NCBI GenBank assembly: GCA_030145055.1
Contig: JAQYWK010000006.1
Span: 99,762-163,761 of the forward strand
DNA from: Desulfovibrio sp.
GTDB lineage: Bacteria; Desulfobacterota; Desulfovibrionia; Desulfovibrionales; Desulfovibrionaceae
Reading direction: 5' to 3'
Length of the DNA: 64,000 nt
Shown: positions 9,252 to 19,275 of the stretch, piece after piece
Layout: every line of letters begins with the position of its first letter
Numbering within the stretch: position 1 is the first letter of the stretch
Notes under the pieces: generated by a model
The model's database searches: none
Seen by the model: only the letters and a program-made list of their open reading frames with translations
What the model was told of the DNA's origin: nothing
Position numbers and translations under genes: made by a program

Positions 9252-10706
9252 CTATTTCTCCAAATCACACATTGCGATGCCCAGCGCATCCGCTACACCC
9301 TGTCCATATGCCGGATCTGCCTTCATGCAGTTACCGATATGGCGAACTTTGATCTCTTTAGGAGCATCGCCCATTGCACGGGCAGTGTTATCAAAGAGAG
9401 CCTGTTGCTGCTCTTTATTCATGAGCCTGAACAACTTACCCGGCTGTGAATAATAATCGTCATCTTCGCGATGATTCCAGTGATCCGCCGCGCCGTCGAT
9501 ATCAAGAGGAGGCTCGGAGAAGTCCGGCTGCTCTTGCCATTCGCCAGAACTGTTAGGTTCATATCCCAGAGTACTGCCGTGGTTACCGTCCACACGCATA
9601 GCACCATCACGATGATAGCTATGAAATGGACAACGAGACGCGTTCACAGGGATCAGGTGATGATTTACTCCCAGACGGTAGCGCTGAGTGTCTCCGTAGG
9701 AGAAAAGACGGCCCTGAAGCATTTTATCGGGCGAGAAACCTATACCCGGCACAACATTAGACGGATTAAATGCAGACTGCTCCACTTCAGCAAAGTAATT
9801 CTCAGGATTACGATTAAGCTCAAACTCACCAACTTCAATCAGCGGGTAATCATCGTGGAACCAAACTTTGGTTAGATCGAATGGATTATGCTTGTAAGTA
9901 GCGGCTTCTTTTTCCGGCATAATCTGTACGAACAGTTTCCAGCTCGGGAAATCCTTTGCCTCGATGCTATCATAAAGATCACGCTGATGGCTTTCACGAC
10001 ACATAGCGATAGTCTTTCCAGATTCTTCATCGGTTAAGTTTTTAATGCCCTGCTGAGTGCGGAAATGGAATTTAACCCAATAACGCTCATTATCAGCATT
10101 GATAAAGCTGAAGGTATGACTACCGAATCCATGCATATGACGGTAACTCATAGGGATACCACGTTCACTCATGGTGATGGTGACCTGGTGCAAAGCTTCT
10201 GGGAGTGAGGTCCAGAAATCCCAGTTGTTCTTTGCGCTACGCATATTTGTGCGAGGGTCACGCTTAACAGCATGATTAAGATCCGGGAATTTCATAGGGT
10301 CGCGGAGGAAAAATACCGGAGTATTATTCCCCACCAGATCCCAGTTACCTTCGTCAGTATAAAATTTCATTGCAAAGCCACGAATATCACGCTCAGCATC
10401 CGCTGCGCCACGTTCACCAGCAACGGTAGAGAAACGGACGAACATGTCAGTCTTTTTCCCTATTTCAGAAAAAATCTTAGCGCGGGTGTATTTGGTAATG
10501 TCATGGGTAACGGTGAAAGTTCCGTATGCACCGGAACCTTTAGCATGCATGCGGCGTTCAGGGATTACTTCTCTATCAAAATGAGCCAATTTTTCCATGA
10601 ACCAAAAATCCTGCAAAAGCATTGGACCGCGCGGTCCAGCCGTCATCGCGTTCTGATTATCTGGTACTGGAGCACCGGAATTCGTAGTTAATTTCTTCTT
10701 TTTCAT
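9252..10706 (-). CDS. katA: monofunctional heme catalase
   Basis: A 484-residue catalase of the small-subunit class that dismutates H2O2. Catalytic His54 lies in [12 protein letters not shown], Asn127 in NNTPVFF, and the heme-ligand Tyr337 in [14 protein letters not shown]. There is no signal peptide, so it is cytoplasmic. Catalases occur in only some Desulfovibrio species, where they protect during oxygen exposure. The gene stands alone with its own terminator. The upstream 10707-10860 region is AT-rich and has an imperfect inverted repeat (GTTCT at 10755 and AGAAC ending at 10796) that could be an operator. The gene is bracketed by two related terminator-like repeats. Confidence 0.96.
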   Translation of the reverse strand: MKKKKLTTNSGAPVPDNQNAMTAGPRGPMLLQDFWFMEKLAHFDREVIPERRMHAKGSGAYGTFTVTHDITKYTRAKIFSEIGKKTDMFVRFSTVAGERGAADAERDIRGFAMKFYTDEGNWDLVGNNTPVFFLRDPMKFPDLNHAVKRDPRTNMRSAKNNWDFWTSLPEALHQVTITMSERGIPMSYRHMHGFGSHTFSFINADNERYWVKFHFRTQQGIKNLTDEESGKTIAMCRESHQRDLYDSIEAKDFPSWKLFVQIMPEKEAATYKHNPFDLTKVWFHDDYPLIEVGEFELNRNPENYFAEVEQSAFNPSNVVPGIGFSPDKMLQGRLFSYGDTQRYRLGVNHHLIPVNASRCPFHSYHRDGAMRVDGNHGSTLGYEPNSSGEWQEQPDFSEPPLDIDGAADHWNHREDDDYYSQPGKLFRLMNKEQQQALFDNTARAMGDAPKEIKVRHIGNCMKADPAYGQGVADALGIAMCDLEK

Positions 10707-10754
10707 AACACACTCCTTGTTAAGTTTCTTTAGATTAAAGCCACTTATAAGACA

Positions 10755-10796
10755 GTTCTAATATAGATATTTATTAACGTTCAATATTATAAGAAC
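10755..10796. promoter_or_regulatory. possible operator upstream of katA
   Basis: An imperfect inverted repeat: GTTCTAATAT on the left and ATATTATAAGAAC on the right, separated by about 19 AT-rich bases, lying about 50-90 bases upstream of the katA start. The position suits a peroxide-responsive regulator, but it does not match a PerR or OxyR consensus closely enough to name one. Confidence 0.3.
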
Positions 10797-10860
10797 GCTA
10801 TTTATACTTAAACAATAATCCATATCATTAAGGATTTGTCAATTAGATTTGAAATTTAAC

Positions 10861-10895
10861 AAAAAAAAAGTGCTAAGCCAAACACTGAGCACCTT
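10861..10895 (-). terminator. terminator of the solute-binding protein gene
   Basis: A minus-strand hairpin whose arms GTGCT and AGCAC are extended by mismatched pairs is followed by nine U (plus-strand A 10861-10869). Its sequence closely resembles the katA terminator at 9174-9209. Confidence 0.8.
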
Positions 10896-10973
10896 TGATT
10901 ATGAAATGAAAGCAAAACTAATCTTACGAAGTAAAGAGTCTTGAGTTCTAACTCTGCCACTATATTCATGCGA

Positions 10974-11714
10974 CTACATTCCGTAGCCTTCAAGAATTTC
11001 CCTATACGTCCCGTTACGCTTTATTTGTTTAAGGCCCCTATTAAATGCATTTATCAACTCTTTGTGCCTCGGATTTTTCAAGCCACACGTGATATAGAGA
11101 TCATTGCTTGAAAGGGCGTTATCCGTAAAAGATATCTTACCGAGCAAAGAGCTGTCTTCTTGCGCTATAATGGCCTTCGCAGCTATTTCATCACCCACGA
11201 CAAGATCCAACCTATTAATAACGAGTTTCCTAATGTTGGTTATTAAATTTCGAGCATCTTCTCGTCGGAAATTATCGTCAATCAAAAAAGCATCACCATA
11301 TCCATAATCAATTATTGTGCCTACAGTTTTCCCAGCAAGACTTTTAAGGCCATCATATTCAAATGCATCGCCTTTTCTTTTTATGAATTTAATATGATTG
11401 GTGACATATGAATTACTATAATAGAGAGATTTCTTTCGTGCCTCAGTCTTCCAAGTGTTGGGTAAAATATCGTAAACACCTTTTTTCACGTATGCTTGTG
11501 CCCTTGCCCATGGAACAATTTCCAAAGTAACGTTATATCCTTGAGTTGCATACGCCGCCCTTACAACTTCCATTGAAAGACCTTGTTTAGGGTTTTCTGG
11601 ATCGACAAATGGTGGCCAAAAGTCCGCCACAGCCGTAATGTTCCTACTTGCTGCAAAGGCAGAAGAAGATATAATAAGCATAATGATGCCAACCAGAATA
11701 AAAATCTTCTTCAT
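10974..11714 (-). CDS. periplasmic solute-binding protein, family 3
   Basis: A 246-residue protein with a clear signal peptide (MKKIFILV followed by a hydrophobic core ending SSAFAAS). The mature part fits the bacterial extracellular solute-binding protein family 3 (SBP_bac_3): the PWARAQAYVKKGVYDILPN segment, then the Lys-Thr-Val-Gly-Thr-Ile hinge and the DLVVGDEIAAKAII second lobe. I start at ATG 11714, six bases after GGAG; an ATG 12 bases upstream contains that ribosome site within its own codons. No ABC permease or ATPase genes are adjacent. It may serve as an orphan sensor or amino-acid/polar-compound binder. The ligand cannot be read from sequence. Confidence 0.85.
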   Translation of the reverse strand: MKKIFILVGIIMLIISSSAFAASRNITAVADFWPPFVDPENPKQGLSMEVVRAAYATQGYNVTLEIVPWARAQAYVKKGVYDILPNTWKTEARKKSLYYSNSYVTNHIKFIKRKGDAFEYDGLKSLAGKTVGTIIDYGYGDAFLIDDNFRREDARNLITNIRKLVINRLDLVVGDEIAAKAIIAQEDSSLLGKISFTDNALSSNDLYITCGLKNPRHKELINAFNRGLKQIKRNGTYREILEGYGM

Positions 11715-11983
11715 AAAGAACTCCATTCCCTAATAGTTACGAAAAAGGAAAGAATATCACGCATCCCCACTCTCGCCCTAATTTAGCTGAAAACGCGCGC
11801 CACATAATCAGAATCTATGAAATATGCCTAGCGCCCTTCTTTCTGAATGCTCCTAGCTTATACTACAATGAGTTCTGCCACAATCCATTTGCCACTATTT
11901 CGCAGTCATACGTTTAAACTATTATTGCATTAACAATGTTATATACATGCTAAACCTATTAGGAATATCATTTAAAAACAATA
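11715..11983. other. non-coding gap, nothing recognised
   Basis: About 270 bases between the solute-binding protein start and the pentapeptide-gene terminator. It should hold the promoter of the solute-binding protein on the minus strand, but I see no convincing -35/-10 pair, repeat or RNA. Confidence 0.5.
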
Positions 11984-12013
11984 AAGGGTTGCTACCTTTT
12001 GGCAGCAACCCTT
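11984..12013 (-). terminator. terminator of the pentapeptide-repeat gene
   Basis: A 10-bp perfect stem AAGGGTTGCT/AGCAACCCTT with a 10-nt loop, followed on the minus strand by TATTGTTTTT. It lies about 60 bases past the stop codon. Confidence 0.8.
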
Positions 12014-12072
12014 GTTGTTTGTAATATTTGAAATCGTGGAGCGGTGCTTTTGATTAAAAGCTATGTTTGGGA

Positions 12073-13944
12073 TTAGCGGCGTAGTTTGTTTCTTAGGGCG
12101 AAGGCGAATAGGGCGGCTTGGATGGTGATGAGGATGTTGAAAGCCCCTTTCCAAAAATAGTTCCAATCTGAAATAATTGCTCCATCGAGTGGTACTTTTG
12201 TCAGGGGCAAGTACCATAGCCAGCAAGAGACTAGATGCTTATTGGTATTAACTAATTCCCCGCTCTGGATAATTTGGTAAAATGGGCCGAAATATAGTGC
12301 CATTAACAAGGGGCATGCGATGAAGAGAAATAGGAAAACAAAAGCGCGAAGTGGTTCTTCTCCGTAGCCGCTTATGGCCCAATATATGTTGTTAAGTGCT
12401 CTTAGGAAAAGAGTTTTTGGAGAAGTCCACTTGTTCTCGTGGTGCAACCTCTTTCTCAGCATTTCTTTTTCTTTGTAATGCCACGCAGAGGCTAGAATTT
12501 CGTCGTTGTTGTCGCGGGATATCTTTTTTAGACGACGGTATATTTCTTCGAGTCTTAAGAAATTATTTTCTTTTTCTAAATTTAGTATTTCATCGTAAAC
12601 AACTTGTCGGTCTTTAAGTTCGGGCCATGCGCATTCTGTAAATCGGAAAGATTCAATATTAGTTTCTGCAAGAGTAAAATTCGAAAGATTAGTGGCTTCT
12701 ATTAAAATGGTTTCTTTAGATATTGCGCCCGCAAATGAAGTCTTTTGGTTAAAAACTACATTTCGAAAATATGTCCATTCTTTAAATAACGTATGCTTGA
12801 AATTTGTTTCGCCATAAAATTGGGCTTTTTCAAAATTTGAGTAATCATAAAAAATGGTATTTTTAAAAGATGCATCTCCTAAAAACCATGCTTCATCGAA
12901 AAAAACAGCCCCTTTAAAACTCATACCATCAAATCTCGCATCTCCAAAAGTAGAACTATTAAAAGAAGTTGGTTTGCGAGACTCCGAACCGTGAAAATCT
13001 ACTTTTTTTAAACACAACTCTGAAAAATTGCCTCCTCCACGGAACTGACTGTTATCAAACAATGCCCCCCTTTGAAAATCGCTGCCATGAAAGTCGACAA
13101 ATAAACGAAACTGACTGAAACTAAATTCTACTAATCTCCAAAACTTACTGGTCTTAAAAAGAGATATTCTCCGGAATTGACAACCTTTAAAGCTTGTTAC
13201 ACCTCTAAACTGACTGTGACTAAAATCAGAAATAAATCGAAACTGGCACCCGCTAAAGTTTGCTACATTATTGAAGTAGCAACTGCTAAAATAGGCCATC
13301 ATCCGGTACTGCGTGTTGCAAAATGAAGCATTCCCGTGGAACTGACTAGAAATAAAATCTGCACTACTGTGGTAATGAATAGAGTCCAAATGTGCATCAC
13401 CGAAGAATTGGCTAGACCGGAAATCTGCATCCCCTCTAAAACGACTAAAACTAAAATCTGCACTACCGAAAAACTGGCTAGAAATAAAAGAGGCATCAGC
13501 GAAAAACTGGCTACAAACAAAAGAGACATCTACACGAAAATGACTTGAATCCCAATAGGTATTACGGCAGAATTGGGCATTGTCAAATTTTATTGAAGGT
13601 AAAGATTTTTTGTCTTCACCATTATATCTAAAGAACGAAATATCCGCAAAAAATATTGTTCCGGCAAAATTACATCGAGGATTCCAATCACCAAAATCAT
13701 ATTTATCCCGCTCATCATCATCCCCCTCATCAATAGCCGCATCAATCCGAGCAAAAACCAACGCATTAAAATCTTCACCCGAAATCAATTCCGGCCTATC
13801 CCCTATCCCCTCAACATATTTACTCACAAATTTACACTCAGCCGGAGCATGAAAAATACAATATCCCTTCCCAGCCCCATCAACATAAACAATATCATAA
13901 TCCGCACACCAATTACTATGCTTCGCCCCGATACAACAGCCCAT
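12073..13944 (-). CDS. membrane-anchored pentapeptide-repeat protein
   Basis: A 623-residue protein with three parts. Residues about 1-90 are a Cys/His-containing head (MGCCIGAKHSNWC at the start). Residues about 95-400 are a long run of pentapeptide repeats with Phe at the central position and a ten-residue rhythm (for example SQFFGDAHLD, SQFRGVTSFK), predicted to form a right-handed square beta-helix. Residues about 490-623 are a helical linker and two to three hydrophobic segments (FVFLFLFIACPLLMALYF and ILITIQAALFAFAL) ending in basic residues. The start has AGGGG seven bases upstream. The function is unknown. Similar modular proteins are usually annotated only as pentapeptide-repeat proteins. 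There is no operon partner. Confidence 0.85.
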   Translation of the reverse strand: MGCCIGAKHSNWCADYDIVYVDGAGKGYCIFHAPAECKFVSKYVEGIGDRPELISGEDFNALVFARIDAAIDEGDDDERDKYDFGDWNPRCNFAGTIFFADISFFRYNGEDKKSLPSIKFDNAQFCRNTYWDSSHFRVDVSFVCSQFFADASFISSQFFGSADFSFSRFRGDADFRSSQFFGDAHLDSIHYHSSADFISSQFHGNASFCNTQYRMMAYFSSCYFNNVANFSGCQFRFISDFSHSQFRGVTSFKGCQFRRISLFKTSKFWRLVEFSFSQFRLFVDFHGSDFQRGALFDNSQFRGGGNFSELCLKKVDFHGSESRKPTSFNSSTFGDARFDGMSFKGAVFFDEAWFLGDASFKNTIFYDYSNFEKAQFYGETNFKHTLFKEWTYFRNVVFNQKTSFAGAISKETILIEATNLSNFTLAETNIESFRFTECAWPELKDRQVVYDEILNLEKENNFLRLEEIYRRLKKISRDNNDEILASAWHYKEKEMLRKRLHHENKWTSPKTLFLRALNNIYWAISGYGEEPLRAFVFLFLFIACPLLMALYFGPFYQIIQSGELVNTNKHLVSCWLWYLPLTKVPLDGAIISDWNYFWKGAFNILITIQAALFAFALRNKLRR

Positions 13945-14079
13945 ATATAAACCCCTAAATAAAATATCATTTCAAGATGAAATGCATATACACCATTATA
14001 TACAGGCTAATCCAGAGCAAAGATCAAACTAATTCACATTTCTAAAATCATTTATCTTCCCGAACATTATAAACAAGCA

Positions 14080-15228
14080 TCAACGGCTTAACTCATGCAG
14101 CGGAAACTTAACGCAAAAAACGGTACCAACATTTTTTTCCGATTTAAAAGAAACTAAACCACCCAAAAACTGTTCTGCCAGAAGTTTGATACTGTAAGTT
14201 CCCAGCCCTCTTCCCTCGCCTTTAGTTGTGAAGGACCTTTTAAAAATTTGCCGCTTAACGCGTTCGGGCATTACAAAATCATTATGAACCCACAAAGAAA
14301 CAAAATCACCCTCAACATTTGAACCTAAAGTAATAGTGAAATTCTCATCAGATGCTTCCAGTGCATTTTTTAGCATATTTCCGAGCACTCTTCCCAAAAC
14401 AACACGATCAGTCGAGAACTCAACATCATTGCTACCTTCAGAAAGTACAATATTTTTGCCACTAGAAAGCTTATGACTAGAATAATTTTCTATAGCCTGA
14501 TTTAGTATTTCATGACTGCTGACTTTTTTTAGTGAAACACGAAGTTCACCTTTCTCTGCTTGGGCCAAACGTTTTTGAGCTTGTATTTCATCCACAATCT
14601 GCATGACAGATCTACTAATTTTATCGCATTGCTCTAGCATCTTAGGATCTTCAGCCTTATGACAGGCCACCTGAGTAGCATACTTTACACCTGTCGCAAG
14701 ATTTAGAATATCATGAAAAAAGAGCCTTTCAAGATTATGTCTTCTTTTTTCATGGCTAATATCTATCGCAGTAAACATGTTTAATTTAAGGCCCTGATAC
14801 TCGAAAGGAGAAGTAAAAACGTGTAAATCCAGAGCCTCATCATTTTCCGTGCTATGGCGCATTACCCTGCACTCTTGCGTATCATTTTTACCCTGCAACG
14901 ATTTCAAAATTGCAATTGCTGCTCCGCAATACCGGCAAAATCTCGTGGTTCCGCATCCTCCGTCAGTTAATTCGGAATGAATACAGCCTAAAGCTTCCCC
15001 TGGACGCAACCCAAGAATCTCTTGCGGAGTTGCCCGCTTCGTAAGCTCATAAAATGCGTTATTACAGAAAAGCGCCTGTCTATACTCATTTATAATAATA
15101 AGTGGGATTGGAACCATATCAAGAATTGCAGCTAGGGGATTTGTACGAAATTCGTTAGCAAAAGAAAGTAGAACGATAGAATCTTCACGTTCTGCCGGAG
15201 CAAACTCCGTAGGTATAGGCATAATCAT
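14080..15228 (-). CDS. PAS-domain sensor histidine kinase with four-Cys motif
   Basis: A 382-residue soluble kinase. A PAS domain covers about 30-155 and contains an inserted cysteine group, Cys82-x9-Cys92-x5-Cys98-x2-Cys101. The phosphorylated His172 is in FFHDILN and is followed by a helical dimerisation region. The HATPase domain covers about 265-375, with the N-box NMLKNALEAS and a G-box GEGRGLGTYS. There is no membrane segment, so it senses a cytoplasmic signal. The Cys group could bind a metal or Fe-S cluster or act as a thiol switch. No response regulator is adjacent, so the partner is unknown. Start ATG 15228 follows AAGGA. Confidence 0.85.
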   Translation of the reverse strand: MIMPIPTEFAPAEREDSIVLLSFANEFRTNPLAAILDMVPIPLIIINEYRQALFCNNAFYELTKRATPQEILGLRPGEALGCIHSELTDGGCGTTRFCRYCGAAIAILKSLQGKNDTQECRVMRHSTENDEALDLHVFTSPFEYQGLKLNMFTAIDISHEKRRHNLERLFFHDILNLATGVKYATQVACHKAEDPKMLEQCDKISRSVMQIVDEIQAQKRLAQAEKGELRVSLKKVSSHEILNQAIENYSSHKLSSGKNIVLSEGSNDVEFSTDRVVLGRVLGNMLKNALEASDENFTITLGSNVEGDFVSLWVHNDFVMPERVKRQIFKRSFTTKGEGRGLGTYSIKLLAEQFLGGLVSFKSEKNVGTVFCVKFPLHELSR

Positions 15229-15357
15229 TTTAAATTCCTTACCTTCTTTTTTTAAGTCAGTAATATGTGAACTTTTATAATCGCATCCTAAACTTCTTTT
15301 ATCCTTTCCGTACCATAAAAATCACAAACTAGCCTATAGTTTAATGCCCCACTTACG

Positions 15358-15792
15358 CTACTTAACTTTCCGAACATTATAAACAGCCCGACCTTCCGCC
15401 ACTATCAGTTCAGGATCAGACGCGGAATAAACAATAACCTGCGCATTCCCTACCCTGCTCCCAAGCAATCTGACTCTTGCTTCCGCGATAAGATCTTCCG
15501 GCCCAGCAGGGCGCAGGTAATCCACCCGCATATCAATTGTCGCCACACGGTCCTCGACATTTCCCGATGCCCAAACAGCAGAGCCGCCGCAGGTATCTAT
15601 CAGCATAGAGATAACGCCGCCATGAAGTGCCGGACGTCTCGGGTCACCTATGAATTCTTCCCGAAAAGGCAACCGCAGCTTAGCGAACCCGTGCTCTATA
15701 TGTTCGACCTTAAGCCCTAAAAATTTATCGAACGGGATGCCCTCTTCAATTACCTCTTGCATATTTATGCCCTGCATATCTGCTCCTTTCAT
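15358..15792 (-). CDS. hotdog-fold thioesterase (PaaI/YdiI type)
   Basis: A 144-residue protein of the acyl-CoA thioesterase 4HBT/PaaI family. The core shows the family sequence RPALHGGVISMLIDTCGG, then TIDMRVDYLRPA. It probably hydrolyses an aryl- or acyl-CoA; the substrate is unknown. Two in-frame ATG starts (15792 and 15777) each have their own ribosome site (AAGGAG and AAAGGAG), so the first five residues are uncertain. It lies just downstream of the selB terminator and appears independent. Confidence 0.88.
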   Translation of the reverse strand: MKGADMQGINMQEVIEEGIPFDKFLGLKVEHIEHGFAKLRLPFREEFIGDPRRPALHGGVISMLIDTCGGSAVWASGNVEDRVATIDMRVDYLRPAGPEDLIAEARVRLLGSRVGNAQVIVYSASDPELIVAEGRAVYNVRKVK

Positions 15793-15815
15793 ATTCGCTC
15801 CTTATTCTATCTATT

Positions 15816-15856
15816 AAAAAAAAGTTCGGAACCGAGCATTGCCTCTGGTTCCGAAC
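15816..15856 (-). terminator. terminator of the selA-pepM18-selB operon
   Basis: A 10-bp perfect stem GTTCGGAACC/GGTTCCGAAC (15824-15833 and 15847-15856), followed on the minus strand by eight U. It lies 35 bases past the selB stop codon. Confidence 0.93.
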
Positions 15857-15890
15857 ATATTAAATCAAACTAACTTGGCTCAGCAAAATG

Positions 15891-17798
15891 CTAAGCCTGT
15901 TTTCTAAGCCTACGCTTATCGCCCACGCGCATGGTGAACTTTTCTTTATCCATGAACTCTAAAAGAGGTATGGCGAACTTTCTGGACAGATTGGTAAGCA
16001 CCTTAAAATCAGGCGGCCCCAACTCTGGATTATCCGCGAAGTACCCTTGAAGTATGACTTTAAGTTTTTCAATTGCGGAAGTGGCAAAATACAAACTGTC
16101 ATTAACCCTGACAATCAACCCTTCATCCTGCAACAGCTTAAACACAGACGCGGCCTCTTTGAAATTCAGATCAAGCGGCTTGAGAATATCTTTAACATTC
16201 GGAGGAGTCAGCCCGCCCTTTTCATATGCATCAAGCAATATGCCGCGCAGCTTCTGCTGATCGGATGCCATCGAAACTTTATGGTCGGGCAAGTGGATAA
16301 TTTCCTGCGCTACTACAATTTCATTCTTCTTAGTCAACCTTTCAACTATGGAATGAATCAGCTTAACAGACAGCCCCTTACCCCATGCGGAGCTAATTTC
16401 ACTCTTGGTAACGCCTGCCTTCATAGGTTCAGTCTTATGGAACACTTTCAGATAGTTAATAAAGCCATCCACTAAAGCATCATAATGACCGCCGAATATA
16501 AAATTACGCCCTTCTTTATCGTACAAGAATACTTTCTGTTTACCGCCCAACGACTGCAACATTTTCTCAAGCGGCTTCGAAGCCACATCTGTCATTATTG
16601 AAAGTTCCTGAAAATTAAGTCCTGCGTTACCCGCAAGTTCCAACTGAGTTAGAATAAGAACCTCGGGCTCTGCATCAATCAGCGACTCTAAAACCTTAAC
16701 ATCATCTGAAAATCGTTTAACCATACTTCCCTGTGGATTAATTATACTACCACCCGCGATGGTCCTCAGCGGTGAAAAAGAGCGAATAACGACCCTGTCA
16801 CCATAGACACCTGTCATGGGTTTATCGAATCTAATCTGACAAACTGCGCGTTCACCTTTAGCAAGCTTTTCGCGATCCAGAAAATACACCTTCGCCATGG
16901 TCTCTTTCGAGCCGTGATGAAAATGAATTTCCTTACGATGCTTAAGCGTGCGAGGCGAAGACGGCAGACATGTAATCTCAACATCCCATACAGTGGACGG
17001 AAACAGGGTTCCCGGCTTACCTACCACTTGTCCGCGTTCTATGTCGTCAACTTCCACGCCGTGCAGATTGACAGCCGTTCTACGACCAGCAGGAGCAACC
17101 TCAACGGACGCGCCATGCGATTGTAAGCTACGCACCTTCGTCTCGGTCATGCTAGGATACAAAACTACATCCTCGCCCACCGACAGCTGACCGGAAATAA
17201 GTGTCCCCGTAACAACCGTACCGTGACCCTTCATTGTGAATATTCTATCGACAGGCAGCCGCGCAAGGTCGGTGCGTCTTTTAGGCGAAAAGTCATCCAT
17301 GAACGTTGCCAGTTCGGTCTTAAGACCATCAAGACCCTGCCCAGTATGTGAAGACACTCCATAAATTGGGGCCTCGGCCAAAAAGCTAGGGGCCAGAAAT
17401 TCACGCACATCTTCCTTAACAAGCTCCAGCCATTCCTCATCGACCATATCAACTTTGGTGAGCACCACGAAACCGCGCTCAATACCGAGAAGCGTACATA
17501 TTTCCAAATGCTCACGGGTTTGCGGCATCACGCCTTCGTCTGCAGCAATTACAAGCAAAACAAAATCTATACCTGCCGCCCCGGCTACCATATTCTTAAC
17601 GAATTTTTCATGGCCCGGAACGTCAATGATACTAAGCTGACGGTTATTACCAAGGTCTAAGCTGGCAAAGCCAAGCTCAATAGTAATGCCGCGCTTTTTC
17701 TCTTCAGCAAGTCTATCGCAATCTGTACCAGTAAGGGCCTTAATCAGGCTTGTCTTACCGTGGTCAATATGACCAGCAGTACCCATAACTACAGGCAT
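15891..17798 (-). CDS. selB: selenocysteine-specific elongation factor SelB
   Basis: A 635-residue translation GTPase that carries Sec-tRNA(Sec) and binds SECIS hairpins. The G1 motif is GHIDHGKTS (about 9-17), G3 is DVPGHEKF, and G4 is TKVD. EF-Tu-like domains 2 and 3 follow, then a C-terminal set of winged-helix domains (about 380-635) that bind the mRNA hairpin. Length is normal. It starts at ATG 17798 after GGAG. It is the last gene of a selA / M18 peptidase / selB group and ends in a strong terminator. A selenoprotein substrate, fdhF, lies in this same window at 44270. Confidence 0.97.
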   Translation of the reverse strand: MPVVMGTAGHIDHGKTSLIKALTGTDCDRLAEEKKRGITIELGFASLDLGNNRQLSIIDVPGHEKFVKNMVAGAAGIDFVLLVIAADEGVMPQTREHLEICTLLGIERGFVVLTKVDMVDEEWLELVKEDVREFLAPSFLAEAPIYGVSSHTGQGLDGLKTELATFMDDFSPKRRTDLARLPVDRIFTMKGHGTVVTGTLISGQLSVGEDVVLYPSMTETKVRSLQSHGASVEVAPAGRRTAVNLHGVEVDDIERGQVVGKPGTLFPSTVWDVEITCLPSSPRTLKHRKEIHFHHGSKETMAKVYFLDREKLAKGERAVCQIRFDKPMTGVYGDRVVIRSFSPLRTIAGGSIINPQGSMVKRFSDDVKVLESLIDAEPEVLILTQLELAGNAGLNFQELSIMTDVASKPLEKMLQSLGGKQKVFLYDKEGRNFIFGGHYDALVDGFINYLKVFHKTEPMKAGVTKSEISSAWGKGLSVKLIHSIVERLTKKNEIVVAQEIIHLPDHKVSMASDQQKLRGILLDAYEKGGLTPPNVKDILKPLDLNFKEAASVFKLLQDEGLIVRVNDSLYFATSAIEKLKVILQGYFADNPELGPPDFKVLTNLSRKFAIPLLEFMDKEKFTMRVGDKRRLRKQA

Positions 17799-17869
17799 TT
17801 ATTCTCCTAAAATTTAACTAAACAAACCCTTCTCTCAAACAAAAGACTGGAGGCATCTTAGTCTTTATA

Positions 17870-19264
17870 TTAACTCTTCAAAAAAGTTCTAAAAGCAAGT
17901 GCTGTCGCGTATAAGTCGACTTTGCTTGTTAGTTCGAATGGACTGTGCATTGATAACACTGGAGGCCCGAAATCTATTACATCCATACCGTATAGTGCTA
18001 GGTACTTTGCGACAGTTCCACCGCCACCTTCGTCTACTTTGCCTAGTTCAGCCATCTGCCATGGCACTTCTGCTTCACCTAGAATATTGCGTAGCCAAGC
18101 TACAAATTCTGGATGGGCATCGTTTGCGGCGACTTTACCTCTATGCCCTGTGAATTTACAGAAACATGGCCCGTAACCGAGATATGCTGAATTCAATTTT
18201 TCGTGAACATCCTGATAATCTGGGTCTATCGCGGCATGTACGTCAGTAGAAAGAGCCTTACCCATCATCATTATACGCGACATTTTCATACCGGGTACCC
18301 ATGCTTCAATGAGATCTTCCAGACAATATTCGAAGAAAAGAGACTTGGCTCCAGTTGAACCATCGGAACCGACTTCTTCTTTGTCGTAAAAAAGGACTAT
18401 CTGCGCATGCTCTGGCTCTGGCTCGCAGAGGAATGCTTCTAGTGCGAGGAATACGCATGAACGGTCATCTTGACCGTAACCACCTACCATGGACTTATCT
18501 AGCCCTACGTAACGTGCTGGTCCGGCGGGTACTATGTGCATTTCGGAGCTGAAGAAGTCTTCTTCTACTATGCCGTATTTTTCGTTGAATAGTTCTAGGA
18601 GTTTGCGTTTGACGGACGGCTTGGCTTTGTCGTCACCATCTTTGTCGTCTTCATCCTCTTTGGTGAAAGAAAGAGAATGCCCCATAAGGATATTCAACTT
18701 TTCACCTTCAAATGCATCGCTGACCTTCTTCTCTACCTGCTTATAAGCAAGGTGCGGCAACAAATCTAAAATTGTGAACACTGGATCGTTAGGATCCTCA
18801 CCGATAACGATATTTACTTTTTCGCCGTCAGTTTTAACGACTACACCGTGAAGTGAAAGAGGACGTGCAAGCCACTGATACTTTCTGATGCCACCGTAAT
18901 AGTGAGTCTTAGCCATACCTAGCCCGAGATCTTCATATAGCGGATGCTGTTTAAGATCGAGGCGCGGTGTATCTGCGTGTGCGCCTACTAGTCTGAATCC
19001 TTCGGAAAGACTTTTCTTACCTTTGCGCGCAATGAAAATTGTTTTGTCTCTGAACGAACGGAAGCAGGTATCTGAACCGAGATAGTCGTCAAAGCCCGCG
19101 TCTATGAGAGCTTCTTCTACGTATTTTATTGTTTCACGCTCAGTTTTGCAGCGGCTTAGAAAATCTATGTAACGCGCGGCGAGATCATCCATCGCTTTCT
19201 GCTCTTCTTCACCCTGATATAATTCCCAGCAACTTTTTGTTTTATGTTCAAGCAATTTATTCAT
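17870..19264 (-). CDS. M18 family zinc aminopeptidase
   Basis: A 464-residue member of peptidase family M18 (aminopeptidase I/ApeA-ApeB/DAP). The first metal His lies in GAHADTPRLDLK. DDRSCVFLALEAF supplies the next metal and catalytic region, DKEEVGSDG provides the Glu pair, and the final His lies in LSMHSPFE. It removes N-terminal, often acidic, residues from peptides in the cytoplasm. The reading frame is intact. It lies between selA and selB on the same strand, 71 bases from selB and 11 from selA, so all three are probably co-transcribed. That position is unexpected for a general peptidase. Confidence 0.92.
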   Translation of the reverse strand: MNKLLEHKTKSCWELYQGEEEQKAMDDLAARYIDFLSRCKTERETIKYVEEALIDAGFDDYLGSDTCFRSFRDKTIFIARKGKKSLSEGFRLVGAHADTPRLDLKQHPLYEDLGLGMAKTHYYGGIRKYQWLARPLSLHGVVVKTDGEKVNIVIGEDPNDPVFTILDLLPHLAYKQVEKKVSDAFEGEKLNILMGHSLSFTKEDEDDKDGDDKAKPSVKRKLLELFNEKYGIVEEDFFSSEMHIVPAGPARYVGLDKSMVGGYGQDDRSCVFLALEAFLCEPEPEHAQIVLFYDKEEVGSDGSTGAKSLFFEYCLEDLIEAWVPGMKMSRIMMMGKALSTDVHAAIDPDYQDVHEKLNSAYLGYGPCFCKFTGHRGKVAANDAHPEFVAWLRNILGEAEVPWQMAELGKVDEGGGGTVAKYLALYGMDVIDFGPPVLSMHSPFELTSKVDLYATALAFRTFLKS

Positions 19265-19275
19265 TTTAAATCCTA

